Notes under the pieces: generated by a model
What the model was told of the DNA's origin: nothing
Databases searched by the model: none
What the model saw: only the letters and a program-made list of their open reading frames with translations
Source of the DNA: an uncultured Erysipelotrichaceae bacterium
Lineage (GTDB): Bacteria > Bacillota_I > Bacilli_A > RF39 > UBA660
Direction: 5' to 3'
NCBI GenBank assembly: GCA_902761685.1
Contig: CACWLI010000005.1
Coordinates: 39,009 to 103,008, forward strand
DNA length: 64,000 nt
Program-made: the position numbers and the translations under genes
Part shown: piece after piece, positions 8,335 to 16,258 of the stretch
How the letters are laid out: each line of letters opens with the position of its first letter
How positions within the stretch are numbered: position 1 is the first letter of the stretch

Positions 8335-9309
8335 ATGAATGTAATGGTTTATAACAAGTATAAAGATTTACTTCTAGGACTTAATATTGAAGTTATGAAA
8401 TCTTTAGAAGGTGTTTATAATGTAGATGAGATAATAGATACATTTACAAATTTTTATTATGACAAAATGATTTTAGATATTACTGCTATTAGAGATTATC
8501 AAAATACTGATAATCTTCAAAAATTAGCAATGAATATTAATATGGAAAATGTAATTTTATTACTTGAGGACAATCCTGAGACAGATTCAAAGAATTATTT
8601 ATCTCAATTAATTTCTCTTGGAATATATAATTTTACTAAAAATGCTGAGGGTATTAATTATTTATTAGTTCATCCTCATACATATAGAGATGTTGTTAAT
8701 ATTCATAATTTATCTGAATTAGAAGCAGCTGGTCAAACTACTAATGTACAAGAAACTGTTAGTAATGTAGCATCTGCTCCATTAACAAGTACAACTAGTG
8801 GAAATAGACTAAAGGTAATAGGATTTAAGAATGTTACTCAACATGCTGGAGCTACTTCATTGATTTATATGTTAATGAAAGTGTTAAGAGATACTAGAAA
8901 AGTTGCAGCATTAGAAGTAAATAAGGTAGATTTCTTGTATTTTGGTGAACAAGATATGGTTAGTACTACTTCACAAGATATATTAAAAGAAATAATGCAT
9001 AGAAATGATCATGATATCATTTTTATAGATTTAAATGATTATGAAGATTTAGATATTTGTACTGATGTGTTTTATTTAATTGAACCATCAACAATAATGG
9101 TTAATAAAATGTTGAAAAGAAGTAAGGACATTTTAGAAATTTTAAGACCAAAAAGAGTTATTTTAAATAAATGTTTGCTTAGTAAATCAGATATAGCAAC
9201 ATTTGAATATGAAACAAAGTTAAAAGTTATTGATTCTATTCCAGCTTTGGATGATAGAAGAGATGATTTTAATGAATTAAGAGATTTTATAGGAAAAATA
9301 GGTATATAA
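8335..9309 (+). CDS. TadZ/CpaE-like MinD-family protein with degenerate P-loop
   Basis: About 324 residues. The N-terminal 120 residues resemble the atypical receiver region of CpaE/TadZ, a Thr/Ser-rich linker follows, and residues from about 160 form a MinD-like fold. The P-loop position reads FKNVTQHAGATSLI, with no GKGGxGK lysine. The later strand IIFIDLNDYED matches the Walker B position. TadZ proteins locate pilus assembly at the cell pole. Loss of the P-loop Lys suggests little or no ATP hydrolysis. ATG 8335 is chosen because AGGGGAGA ends six bases before it; a TTG at 8329 is too close. Confidence 0.7.
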   Translation: MNVMVYNKYKDLLLGLNIEVMKSLEGVYNVDEIIDTFTNFYYDKMILDITAIRDYQNTDNLQKLAMNINMENVILLLEDNPETDSKNYLSQLISLGIYNFTKNAEGINYLLVHPHTYRDVVNIHNLSELEAAGQTTNVQETVSNVASAPLTSTTSGNRLKVIGFKNVTQHAGATSLIYMLMKVLRDTRKVAALEVNKVDFLYFGEQDMVSTTSQDILKEIMHRNDHDIIFIDLNDYEDLDICTDVFYLIEPSTIMVNKMLKRSKDILEILRPKRVILNKCLLSKSDIATFEYETKLKVIDSIPALDDRRDDFNELRDFIGKIGI

Positions 9310-9321
9310 TTTATAATCATA

Positions 9322-9350
9322 TTGACAAAATATGTTAAATTATGTAAAAT
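9322..9350 (+). promoter_or_regulatory. sigma-A promoter
   Basis: TTGACA, 17-base spacer, TAAAAT, directly upstream of the 116-residue protein at 9375. Near-consensus. Confidence 0.75.
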
Positions 9351-9374
9351 TTTAGATAGTGGAGGAGACGAAAT

Positions 9375-9725
9375 ATGTTAAATTTATTAGATGTAAGTGC
9401 TGATAGTTTATGTAGCGATTTAGGACCAATATTAAAATTAGTTGGTATTGTAGTTTGGGGTATTAAAGTAATTGTACCAATTATTTTAATTGTTGTAGGT
9501 ATGATTGATTTAGCTAAAGCAGTTGGTGAAAAAGATGAAAATAAAATTAAAGAAGCTCAAAATAAATTAGTTAAAAGAGCAATTGCTGCTGTATTAGTTT
9601 TCTTAGTTGTAACATTTGTTGGTCTTGTAATGGGACTAATTGGTGCTGATGATTATGAAGAATGTATGGAATGTATTAACCATCCATTTAGATGTCAAGG
9701 CGTTTCAGATGTTAATAGTCGTTAA
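9375..9725 (+). CDS. VirB2/TrbC-like two-helix membrane protein
   Basis: 116 residues with two hydrophobic helices (about 18-45 and 70-92) separated by a charged cytoplasmic loop (KAVGEKDENKIKEAQNKLVK), and a Cys-containing tail. The layout matches VirB2/TrbC-type secretion-system pilins as found in Gram-positive bacteria. It has its own near-consensus promoter and its own terminator, so it should be well expressed. Placement at the end of a Tad-like locus is unusual. It may be an additional fibre subunit or a membrane accessory protein; the sequence alone does not decide. Confidence 0.55.
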   Translation: MLNLLDVSADSLCSDLGPILKLVGIVVWGIKVIVPIILIVVGMIDLAKAVGEKDENKIKEAQNKLVKRAIAAVLVFLVVTFVGLVMGLIGADDYEECMECINHPFRCQGVSDVNSR

Positions 9726-9735
9726 TAATGAAATT

Positions 9736-9759
9736 AAAGAGTTTTAGCTCTTTTTTTTT
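9736..9759 (+). terminator. intrinsic terminator
   Basis: AAAGAG stem, loop TTTTAG, CTCTTT, then a T run. Confidence 0.8.
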
Positions 9760-9782
9760 GAATTGAAAAAGAGTATATGTAG

Positions 9783-9791
9783 TGATATAAT
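9783..9791 (+). promoter_or_regulatory. extended -10 promoter
   Basis: TGATATAAT ending 17 bases before the ATG at 9809. Predicted transcript start falls on the SD. Confidence 0.6.
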
Positions 9792-9808
9792 TAATTAGAG
9801 GAAATGGT

Positions 9809-11842
9809 ATGAAAAGGAAGATAAATTATATTAAAATTAGAAATAATATAAAAAATTTTATTTTAAATAATAGATTATTTTTACTTTTTATATTCTTAAC
9901 TGTATTGTTAGGACTTCTTTTACATTTAAAAACTATTGGTGGAAGAGTTGTTTTTAAAGCAATATTGTCTGATTTTTTAGTCGCTTTAGTAATTGCTTCT
10001 TTTGCTAATCTATTTAATAATATTAAAACTAGATATAAGTATTATTTAATTTGGTTAATATTTTTTACTTTATTAATTATATCCGATACTATTTATTATG
10101 GTTTTTATCAATCGTTTTTGTCTATTAATTTGCTTGGTACAGCTTCTATGGTAGGACAAGTAAATGATTCTTTAGTGGCAAAATTACATCTTAAACATTT
10201 TACTTATATTATTATTCCTATATTTTTTATTTTATTTAATAAATTATTAATTAAAAAAGGTTATTATGAAAAAGTGGTTTTAGATAAAAAATTATTTAAA
10301 AGATCATTAATAGTAGCTTTTATTTTATTAATATCTATTGCTTGTACAGTAAGCAAATCAGATGGAAGTAGATTTTTAAAACTATGGAATAGAGAAAGTG
10401 TTGTTAATAAATATGGAATATATGTTTATACTATTAATGATTTGATACAAAGTATTCAACCTAGATTAAATACTTTATTTGGTTATGATGAAGCTGCTTA
10501 TAAATTTAGAGAGTATTATGCATGTAAGTGGGAAGAAAAAAAAGAAACGAATGAATTTACTAATATATTTAAAGATAAAAATGTAATATTTATACATGCT
10601 GAGAGTATACAAAACTTTTTAGTGGATTTAAAAATAGGTGATACTGAGATAACTCCTAATATCAACAAGTTTGCTCATGAAGGAATGTATTTTAGTAGAT
10701 TTTATCCACAAATAAGTGTTGGTACATCTTCAGATACAGAGTTTTCCTTATTAACTGGATTGATGCCTTCTTCAAGTGGAACTGTATTTGTAAATTATTA
10801 TGATAGAACATATAAAGGAATGCCAGAATATTTTAATAAGATGGGTTATTATACTTTTAGTGCTCATGCAAATAATGCTGATTATTGGAATAGAGCAATT
10901 ATGCATAAAAATTTAGGTTATAAAGATTTTTATGCTAAAGATAGATATGAAATACCAGTAGATTTAAATGATCCTGATTATATAGGTCTTGGATTATCTG
11001 ATAAGTCATTCTTTAAACAATTTATTCCTATTTTAAGTAATATAAAAGAAAATAATGATAAATATTTTGGTACAATAATAACATTATCTAATCATTCACC
11101 ATTTAATGATTTAGATAAGTATGGAGAGTTAGATTTAAAAATACCATATTCATATGAAGATGAAGATGGAAATATTATTAGTGGAGAAAGCGAATATATA
11201 GATAATTCACCTTTAGGTAATTATTTAAAGTCTGCTCATTATGCTGATGAAGCATTTGGTGAATTAGTAAATGGTTTAAAAGAAGCAAATTTGCTTGATA
11301 ATACAATTATAATTTTTTATGGAGATCATGAAGCTAGACTTGGTAAAAAAGAATTTGATAGATTATATAATTATGATTATAAAACTAATTCAGTATTAGA
11401 TAGAGATGATGAAAGCTACATTGATTTCTATAATGGATATAATTATGATTTACTAAAGAATACGCCATTAATTATTTGGTCTAATGAAGAAATAATTAAT
11501 ACAAAAATAGAAAGCGCAATGGGAATGTATGATGTTCTTCCAACAATTGCTAATATGTTTGGATTTAGTGAAAAGTATTCTCTTGGAAATGATATATTTG
11601 ATAGTCATGAAAATATTGTTGTTTTTCCAAATGGAAATGTTCTTACGGATAAAGTATATTATAGTGATTTAAATGAAGAGTATGTTACATTTACTGATGA
11701 ACCAATAGATATTGATTATATAGAAAGATTAAAAGAATATGCTAATAATATATTGGATGTATCTAATGGGATAGTGACACATGATTTAATCAAAAGAGAA
11801 AGTAGTAGAATAGGAGAGTGTACTCATGAAAAAGAAAAATGA
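9809..11842 (+). CDS. ltaS: LtaS-type lipoteichoic acid synthase (sulfatase family)
   Basis: 677 residues: five TM helices in the first 185, then an extracellular sulfatase-fold domain. LtaS enzymes transfer glycerol phosphate from phosphatidylglycerol to grow the LTA chain outside the membrane. Visible motifs are the first metal ligand region IFIHAESIQNF, the nucleophile region SVGTSSDTEF (about 303-312) and the metal-binding FYGDHEARLG. The nucleophile block is shifted relative to the GKTSDSEF form of S. aureus LtaS, so either Thr306 or Ser307 could be the nucleophile. It overlaps the next small gene by 17 bases. Confidence 0.88.
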   Translation: MKRKINYIKIRNNIKNFILNNRLFLLFIFLTVLLGLLLHLKTIGGRVVFKAILSDFLVALVIASFANLFNNIKTRYKYYLIWLIFFTLLIISDTIYYGFYQSFLSINLLGTASMVGQVNDSLVAKLHLKHFTYIIIPIFFILFNKLLIKKGYYEKVVLDKKLFKRSLIVAFILLISIACTVSKSDGSRFLKLWNRESVVNKYGIYVYTINDLIQSIQPRLNTLFGYDEAAYKFREYYACKWEEKKETNEFTNIFKDKNVIFIHAESIQNFLVDLKIGDTEITPNINKFAHEGMYFSRFYPQISVGTSSDTEFSLLTGLMPSSSGTVFVNYYDRTYKGMPEYFNKMGYYTFSAHANNADYWNRAIMHKNLGYKDFYAKDRYEIPVDLNDPDYIGLGLSDKSFFKQFIPILSNIKENNDKYFGTIITLSNHSPFNDLDKYGELDLKIPYSYEDEDGNIISGESEYIDNSPLGNYLKSAHYADEAFGELVNGLKEANLLDNTIIIFYGDHEARLGKKEFDRLYNYDYKTNSVLDRDDESYIDFYNGYNYDLLKNTPLIIWSNEEIINTKIESAMGMYDVLPTIANMFGFSEKYSLGNDIFDSHENIVVFPNGNVLTDKVYYSDLNEEYVTFTDEPIDIDYIERLKEYANNILDVSNGIVTHDLIKRESSRIGECTHEKEK

Positions 11843-12440
11843 TATATTTGTAATAATCGTATTTTTGTTAATAGGTATTGCATTATTTGGTTATACTGGT
11901 TATAGGTTAAAAAAGGAATTTCATAAAGAGGATGTTGTAGAAAAGAAATTATTATCATTAGATTTATATGGATATTCGCTTAAAGAAAGAGATTCAGAGC
12001 TTTTTAAAACTAATTTTAAGGAGTTAGAAAAAGCATTAAACGAAAATCCGATAGATTATTCAAAATATGCAGAATTAGCCTCTAAATTGTTTATAATTGA
12101 TTTATTTACTCTTGATAATAAATTAACTAGTACAGATATTGGTGGTTTAGAATTTGTTCATAAAGATTTAAAAGAGAATTATAAAGAATATATGGGAGCA
12201 ACTCTATATAAGAATGTAGTAAGTAATCTAGATGGTAAAAGAACTCAAAAGTTACCTGTTGTTACTAGTATTACTTCAGAAGAACCAGTTACAACAAGTT
12301 ACAAATATAATGGAAAAGAATATGAAGCATTTGATGTAACATTGAATTGGGAATATAAGGAAGATTTAGGATATGAAACAAAATTAAAAGTAACATTAAT
12401 AAAAGATAGTGATAAGTTATATGTAGTAAAAGGAGAATAA
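11826..12440 (+). CDS. membrane-anchored protein linked to ltaS, unknown function
   Basis: 204 residues, starting inside the end of ltaS, so translation is coupled. An N-terminal signal anchor (about 6-26) is followed by an extracytoplasmic domain: a helical part up to about residue 130 and a beta-rich C-terminal part that ends in a strand (KVTLIKDSDKLYVVKGE). No family is recognised; the C-terminal half looks somewhat like an NTF2-like or TcaA-like fold, which is speculation. The overlap with ltaS suggests an accessory or regulatory partner. The stop codon lies in the terminator stem. Confidence 0.6.
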   Translation: MKKKNDIFVIIVFLLIGIALFGYTGYRLKKEFHKEDVVEKKLLSLDLYGYSLKERDSELFKTNFKELEKALNENPIDYSKYAELASKLFIIDLFTLDNKLTSTDIGGLEFVHKDLKENYKEYMGATLYKNVVSNLDGKRTQKLPVVTSITSEEPVTTSYKYNGKEYEAFDVTLNWEYKEDLGYETKLKVTLIKDSDKLYVVKGE

Positions 12441-12457
12441 TAATTCTCTTTTTTTTA
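12433..12457 (+). terminator. intrinsic terminator of ltaS operon
   Basis: GAGAAT stem, AATA loop, ATTCTC, then ten T. It includes the stop codon region. Confidence 0.8.
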
Positions 12458-12465
12458 TAAATAAA

Positions 12466-12490
12466 AAAGTTCAAATAATATTTGAACTTT
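12466..12490 (-). terminator. intrinsic terminator of the minus-strand LCP operon
   Basis: A perfect 11-bp stem (AAAGTTCAAAT and its complement) with loop AAT directly after the minus-strand stop codon; a T run follows on the minus strand. Confidence 0.8.
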
Positions 12491-14649
12491 TATTGACCAC
12501 CTTGTGGTGTAGGATCAGGAGTAGGAGTTGGATCAGGCGTTGGAGTAGGGTCAGGAGTAGGTGTAGGGTCAGGTGTTGTTGTACCACCTTGACTATTACC
12601 ACCATTCTCATTTCCATTATTATTATTATTATTTTCTCCACTTGAGCTGTTATTACCACCTTGTCCTGCTTCTGTTCCAGTTCCAGTGTTAGTATTGGTT
12701 CCAGTGTTTGTATTATTACCACCTTGTGTAGAAGTTGTTGGTTCTACAGTTGTAACTTGTTTTTTCTTAACATGTATTGTTAATGTTTTTAATTGATTTA
12801 AAATTATATCTTTATGTTCTTCTTGATAATGGAATGAATAATTTGACCAATCATCTATATATACTTGGCTTCCAGAATCACTATCAATGAATTTTAATGA
12901 TAAGCCATTTGATGAAGCATAGTTCTTAATTTGTGTTACTGTATAACTTGATACATCTTTTAATGTTGCAATTGAACTAGCACTATATTTTCCTTGACCA
13001 ATTATACTATCTTTATATGGATTATTTAAGTCAAATTTAACTGATTTATCTCCACTAGCACTTGTGTTGTTTAAGTTAGCATTAATTTCTTTTTTAATAT
13101 CATTTATACTTCCTGTATAAGGAATTGTAACTGCTGGATAACTCTTAGATGATTGCTCATATATTTTACCCCAAGCACCATATCCACTTAATTGCATTCT
13201 TTCTACATTTACTAGATTAGTACCATCTGATACTACAATTGATTTAGCTAAATTATATAATGATAATAAATCTTTTGATTTAACATTTGTTTGGAAGTTA
13301 GCTTTTATTTGATCTAATATAGCAACTACTTTATTTGGATCTTTAATTTTAGTAGCAGCTTCTGCTACACCAACTATTACTTTCATTTGATTTTTACCTC
13401 TAGTGTAATCATTTCTAGATCCATCAGTCCATGTTGGGCAATAACTTGCCATAGCTTTTCCGGTTTTACTTCCATCATTTGGTTTATGTCTATTTCTTGC
13501 TAATGCTAGCGCTTGTTCACCGTTTAAATGTTGTCTTCCTTTTTCAACGTATACTGTACTTCCTCCCCAATCTCTTGAACTATTTTGTTCGCAAATAGAG
13601 TAGTCTACATCAACATCAATTCCTCCAACTGCATCAACTAATTGAACTACACCTTTGAAATTTATTTTGGCATAGTAATCAATTTTAACATTAAACATAT
13701 TTTGTACTGTTTGAACTGCACATGTTGAGGAACTACCCCAAGTTGTAGTATTTATTCTTCTGTATGTTCCATTTGAGCAAGCAGTTTTTAAATACATATC
13801 TCTTGGAATTGATGTAAGTGTTGCTCTTAACGTATAAGGATTAAATGTAGCAAGTAATAATACATCAGCATTATATCCAGAAGTTACACCATCTTGTGAT
13901 GAATCAACTCCTATTAGTAACATACTAAATGGTTTATCTAGTGAAGCTCCTTCACTTTTAATATCTTCTTCAGTATCTTTATATTCTTTTGATTTTTCAT
14001 ATAAGATAACAGTTTCATCAGCTATATCTTCAAATCCTTCAATAGAATAGAACATATCGGCATAGTTTTTACTGAAAAATGCAGCATCAATTTCTTTATT
14101 TTTAAGTGCATATAGTTCTTCAATTGTTGAATCAAATTTAACTATTGTATTTTCCTTTTCTAGATTTAATTCTTCAATTACTTCTAATGCTAAAACGTTT
14201 CCTTCGTAATCAGTTGTATCTTTATTGATACCAATTTTCTTTTTAACCAAATCTTTTTCTGATTTTAATGATTTATCATATGTTACTAATGCTGTATATT
14301 TAAGAGCTGTATCAGTACTTAAATCATCAATTTGTTTATATACTTTAGTTAAGTAATAAAAAACCGCTCCTTCAACTAATATAACAATAATAGATAATAG
14401 GGCAGGTATTAAAAATGCTGCCTTACTTCTTTTAATACTTCTTAATAATAGATAAGCAAAGAATACTAACAAATATATAAGTATAGCCATTGCTAGAACT
14501 TTTATTATCATTTCAACTCCATTATATAGTAACAATGAGTAGCCTACTAAGATAATTCCTCCAAGTTGAAGTATAATTAATAAAAGCCCTAGAATAAATC
14601 TAAATATTTTACTTTTTCTTGAGTTTGGTTGTTTTGGTTTCTTCATCAT
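12490..14649 (-). CDS. LCP-family (LytR-CpsA-Psr) wall polymer transferase
   Basis: 719 residues. Three N-terminal TM helices (about 16-40, 47-70, 77-101) are followed by a region resembling a small periplasmic-binding-protein domain (about 110-228). The LCP domain (about 240-450) contains IPRDMYL and LARNRHK, the Arg-rich phosphate-binding motifs. A PASTA-like module (about 560-625) and an Asn/Gly/Thr-rich tail with PDPTPT repeats follow. LCP enzymes attach teichoic acids or capsule to peptidoglycan. It is third in a minus-strand operon with the cohesin and glucosaminidase genes. Its first 17 codons lie in one copy of a 69-bp tandem repeat. Confidence 0.88.
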   Translation of the reverse strand: MMKKPKQPNSRKSKIFRFILGLLLIILQLGGIILVGYSLLLYNGVEMIIKVLAMAILIYLLVFFAYLLLRSIKRSKAAFLIPALLSIIVILVEGAVFYYLTKVYKQIDDLSTDTALKYTALVTYDKSLKSEKDLVKKKIGINKDTTDYEGNVLALEVIEELNLEKENTIVKFDSTIEELYALKNKEIDAAFFSKNYADMFYSIEGFEDIADETVILYEKSKEYKDTEEDIKSEGASLDKPFSMLLIGVDSSQDGVTSGYNADVLLLATFNPYTLRATLTSIPRDMYLKTACSNGTYRRINTTTWGSSSTCAVQTVQNMFNVKIDYYAKINFKGVVQLVDAVGGIDVDVDYSICEQNSSRDWGGSTVYVEKGRQHLNGEQALALARNRHKPNDGSKTGKAMASYCPTWTDGSRNDYTRGKNQMKVIVGVAEAATKIKDPNKVVAILDQIKANFQTNVKSKDLLSLYNLAKSIVVSDGTNLVNVERMQLSGYGAWGKIYEQSSKSYPAVTIPYTGSINDIKKEINANLNNTSASGDKSVKFDLNNPYKDSIIGQGKYSASSIATLKDVSSYTVTQIKNYASSNGLSLKFIDSDSGSQVYIDDWSNYSFHYQEEHKDIILNQLKTLTIHVKKKQVTTVEPTTSTQGGNNTNTGTNTNTGTGTEAGQGGNNSSSGENNNNNNGNENGGNSQGGTTTPDPTPTPDPTPTPDPTPTPDPTPQGGQ
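12512..12583 (-). repeat. 18-bp tandem repeat encoding PDPTPT
   Basis: Four degenerate 18-base units in the 3' end of the LCP gene, giving a Pro-rich wall-spanning or flexible tail. Confidence 0.85.
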
Positions 14650-14748
14650 TTAACACTTCTTTCTTTTTCTTATTATTTTACTTTTTCTTGAGTTTGGTTG
14701 TTTTGGTTTCTTCATCATTTAACACTTCTTTCTTTTTCTTATTATTTT
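14605..14748 (-). repeat. 69-bp tandem duplication across a gene junction
   Basis: Bases 14605-14679 recur exactly, by eye, at 14674-14748 (offset 69). One copy holds the start of the LCP gene, the other the end of the cohesin gene, in a different reading frame. See findings. Confidence 0.95.
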
Positions 14749-16249
14749 TCTTTTTCTTATCTTTTATTATTTTTTCTTCATCTTTTTTTTCTTCTTTGAT
14801 ATCTGATGTTTCTTCTTTGATATCAGATGTTTCTTCTTCTTTTTCTACTGATGATTCTTCTTCTATATTTTTTTCTTCTTTTAATTCTTCATCTTGATTA
14901 TTAATTTTTTCTTTATTTTTTTCTATTTCAATTCTTTCTTGTAATTTTTTTCTTCTTCTTTTATTTTTTCTCAATTTAGAAATTAATATACATATAAGTA
15001 CAAATACAATTATAACAGTTTCTCCTAGAAGAAGCATTATTATTTTTTCATAATTTTTTATTTTATCTTTTAAAGAAGTATCTTCTTTTTCTTCTATATA
15101 TCTTATTACTGATTCAGTTTCTTTATCATATTGATAATAATTATCTTTACCAGTGTTAAAATTTCTAGCATGTATAATGTAAAATTCTGAATCATTTTTT
15201 TTGTATGATTCAAATGCTACGTCATTTATTGATAATTCTGTTTTAACATATTTTTCATTTAGTTTTTTTGTGAATGATAGGGGAATTAGTTTTATTTCTT
15301 TTAATGAAACAGTTTCATATTTTGAATATGAATTATTTCCTTTATCATAAACATATAATTCTATATTTGATTCACTATTTTTAAGTCCTACTAGTGTGTA
15401 ACCATTAAGTTCATTATAAAACCCAGGTATTTTTTGATTATTTATATCAATTGTTGTCTTTTCAAATCCTTCTGGGATAGGTAGACTTGATTCTCTTTTT
15501 ACAACTACATATTTATTATTATCTATTGTAACTTCAATTGGATTTGGATCAACTACATTTACTGTTATTGTATAAGTTTTTGAGCTTCCATTTTGAGCGG
15601 TAACAGTAACGTTTATTTTATTTTCTCCTTCACCAACATCATGATTTCCATCACCAGAAATACTTGCTTTAGAGTCTTCTACTTTTGCTCCAATATGAAT
15701 ACTAGTAGTATTTGCATCAGCTTCTACAGTATAGTTTGTTGTATCTTTATTAAATGATGGGTTTAATGTTAATCCATCAACATATAAATTACTTAAATTA
15801 TTATTTTTTGAATAAGATGCTTGTTGTTCTGCTTGAGAAATTATTTTCACTGTTTTATTACTAACACTAACAGACATATTTGATTCGGAACTATAATCAA
15901 CAACGCCATAACTTTTAACACTTATTGTTGTACTTCCTGTTCCTACTGCTTTAAATTTATAAGTATATGATTTTGATTTTATTTTTCCGTCTCCATAGTC
16001 TGCAATAGATGCATCCCCACTTGTCATTTTTAGTTTTGATGAATCATAACTTGGAGTGAAATCCCATGCTCCTAGAGTAGAGGAAGAAGATACTTTTATT
16101 GTAACTGTAAAAGTATTTCCAACAACTACTGTGCTTGAAGATGATGAGATATTAATAGAAGCACTAGCAGCATTTAGAGTTCCTAAATTTGAGAGAGCAA
16201 ATAAGATGCTAAATAAAAGAACACTAAAGTTCTTTAGTATTTTTTTCAT
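14678..16249 (-). CDS. membrane-anchored cohesin-domain surface protein
   Basis: 523 residues: signal peptide (about 1-27), a cohesin domain (about 30-137, beta-rich, with TFTVTIKVSSSSTLGAWDF and FKAVGTGSTTISVKSYG), a cadherin-like beta-sandwich module (about 148-238), an uncharacterised extracellular part, one TM helix (about 392-416) and a cytoplasmic tail of about 100 residues dominated by Lys and Glu. Cohesins bind dockerins; the gene just upstream in the same operon encodes a protein with two dockerin-type repeats. The SD is GGAGG. The tail includes two 7-residue TSDIKEE repeats. Role as a membrane-held docking site is inference from the pair. Confidence 0.75.
   Translation of the reverse strand: MKKILKNFSVLLFSILFALSNLGTLNAASASINISSSSSTVVVGNTFTVTIKVSSSSTLGAWDFTPSYDSSKLKMTSGDASIADYGDGKIKSKSYTYKFKAVGTGSTTISVKSYGVVDYSSESNMSVSVSNKTVKIISQAEQQASYSKNNNLSNLYVDGLTLNPSFNKDTTNYTVEADANTTSIHIGAKVEDSKASISGDGNHDVGEGENKINVTVTAQNGSSKTYTITVNVVDPNPIEVTIDNNKYVVVKRESSLPIPEGFEKTTIDINNQKIPGFYNELNGYTLVGLKNSESNIELYVYDKGNNSYSKYETVSLKEIKLIPLSFTKKLNEKYVKTELSINDVAFESYKKNDSEFYIIHARNFNTGKDNYYQYDKETESVIRYIEEKEDTSLKDKIKNYEKIIMLLLGETVIIVFVLICILISKLRKNKRRRKKLQERIEIEKNKEKINNQDEELKEEKNIEEESSVEKEEETSDIKEETSDIKEEKKDEEKIIKDKKKKNNKKKKEVLNDEETKTTKLKKK
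14791..14832 (-). repeat. 21-bp tandem repeat encoding TSDIKEE
   Basis: Two 21-base units differing at one base, in the cytoplasmic tail of the cohesin protein. Confidence 0.85.
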
Positions 16250-16258
16250 TTTTACCTC

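Noticed and set aside
12512..12583. CRISPR-like short repeats
   Set aside because: In-frame 18-base units without spacers that encode PDPTPT; a protein repeat.
12471..12722. Minus-strand frame overlapping the LCP 3' end
   Set aside because: Out-of-frame shadow of the repeat-rich tail; no SD and low-complexity product.
14619..14897. Plus-strand reading frame rich in Ser and Phe
   Set aside because: It is the complement of the Lys/Glu-rich tail and repeat region on the minus strand; composition artefact without SD.
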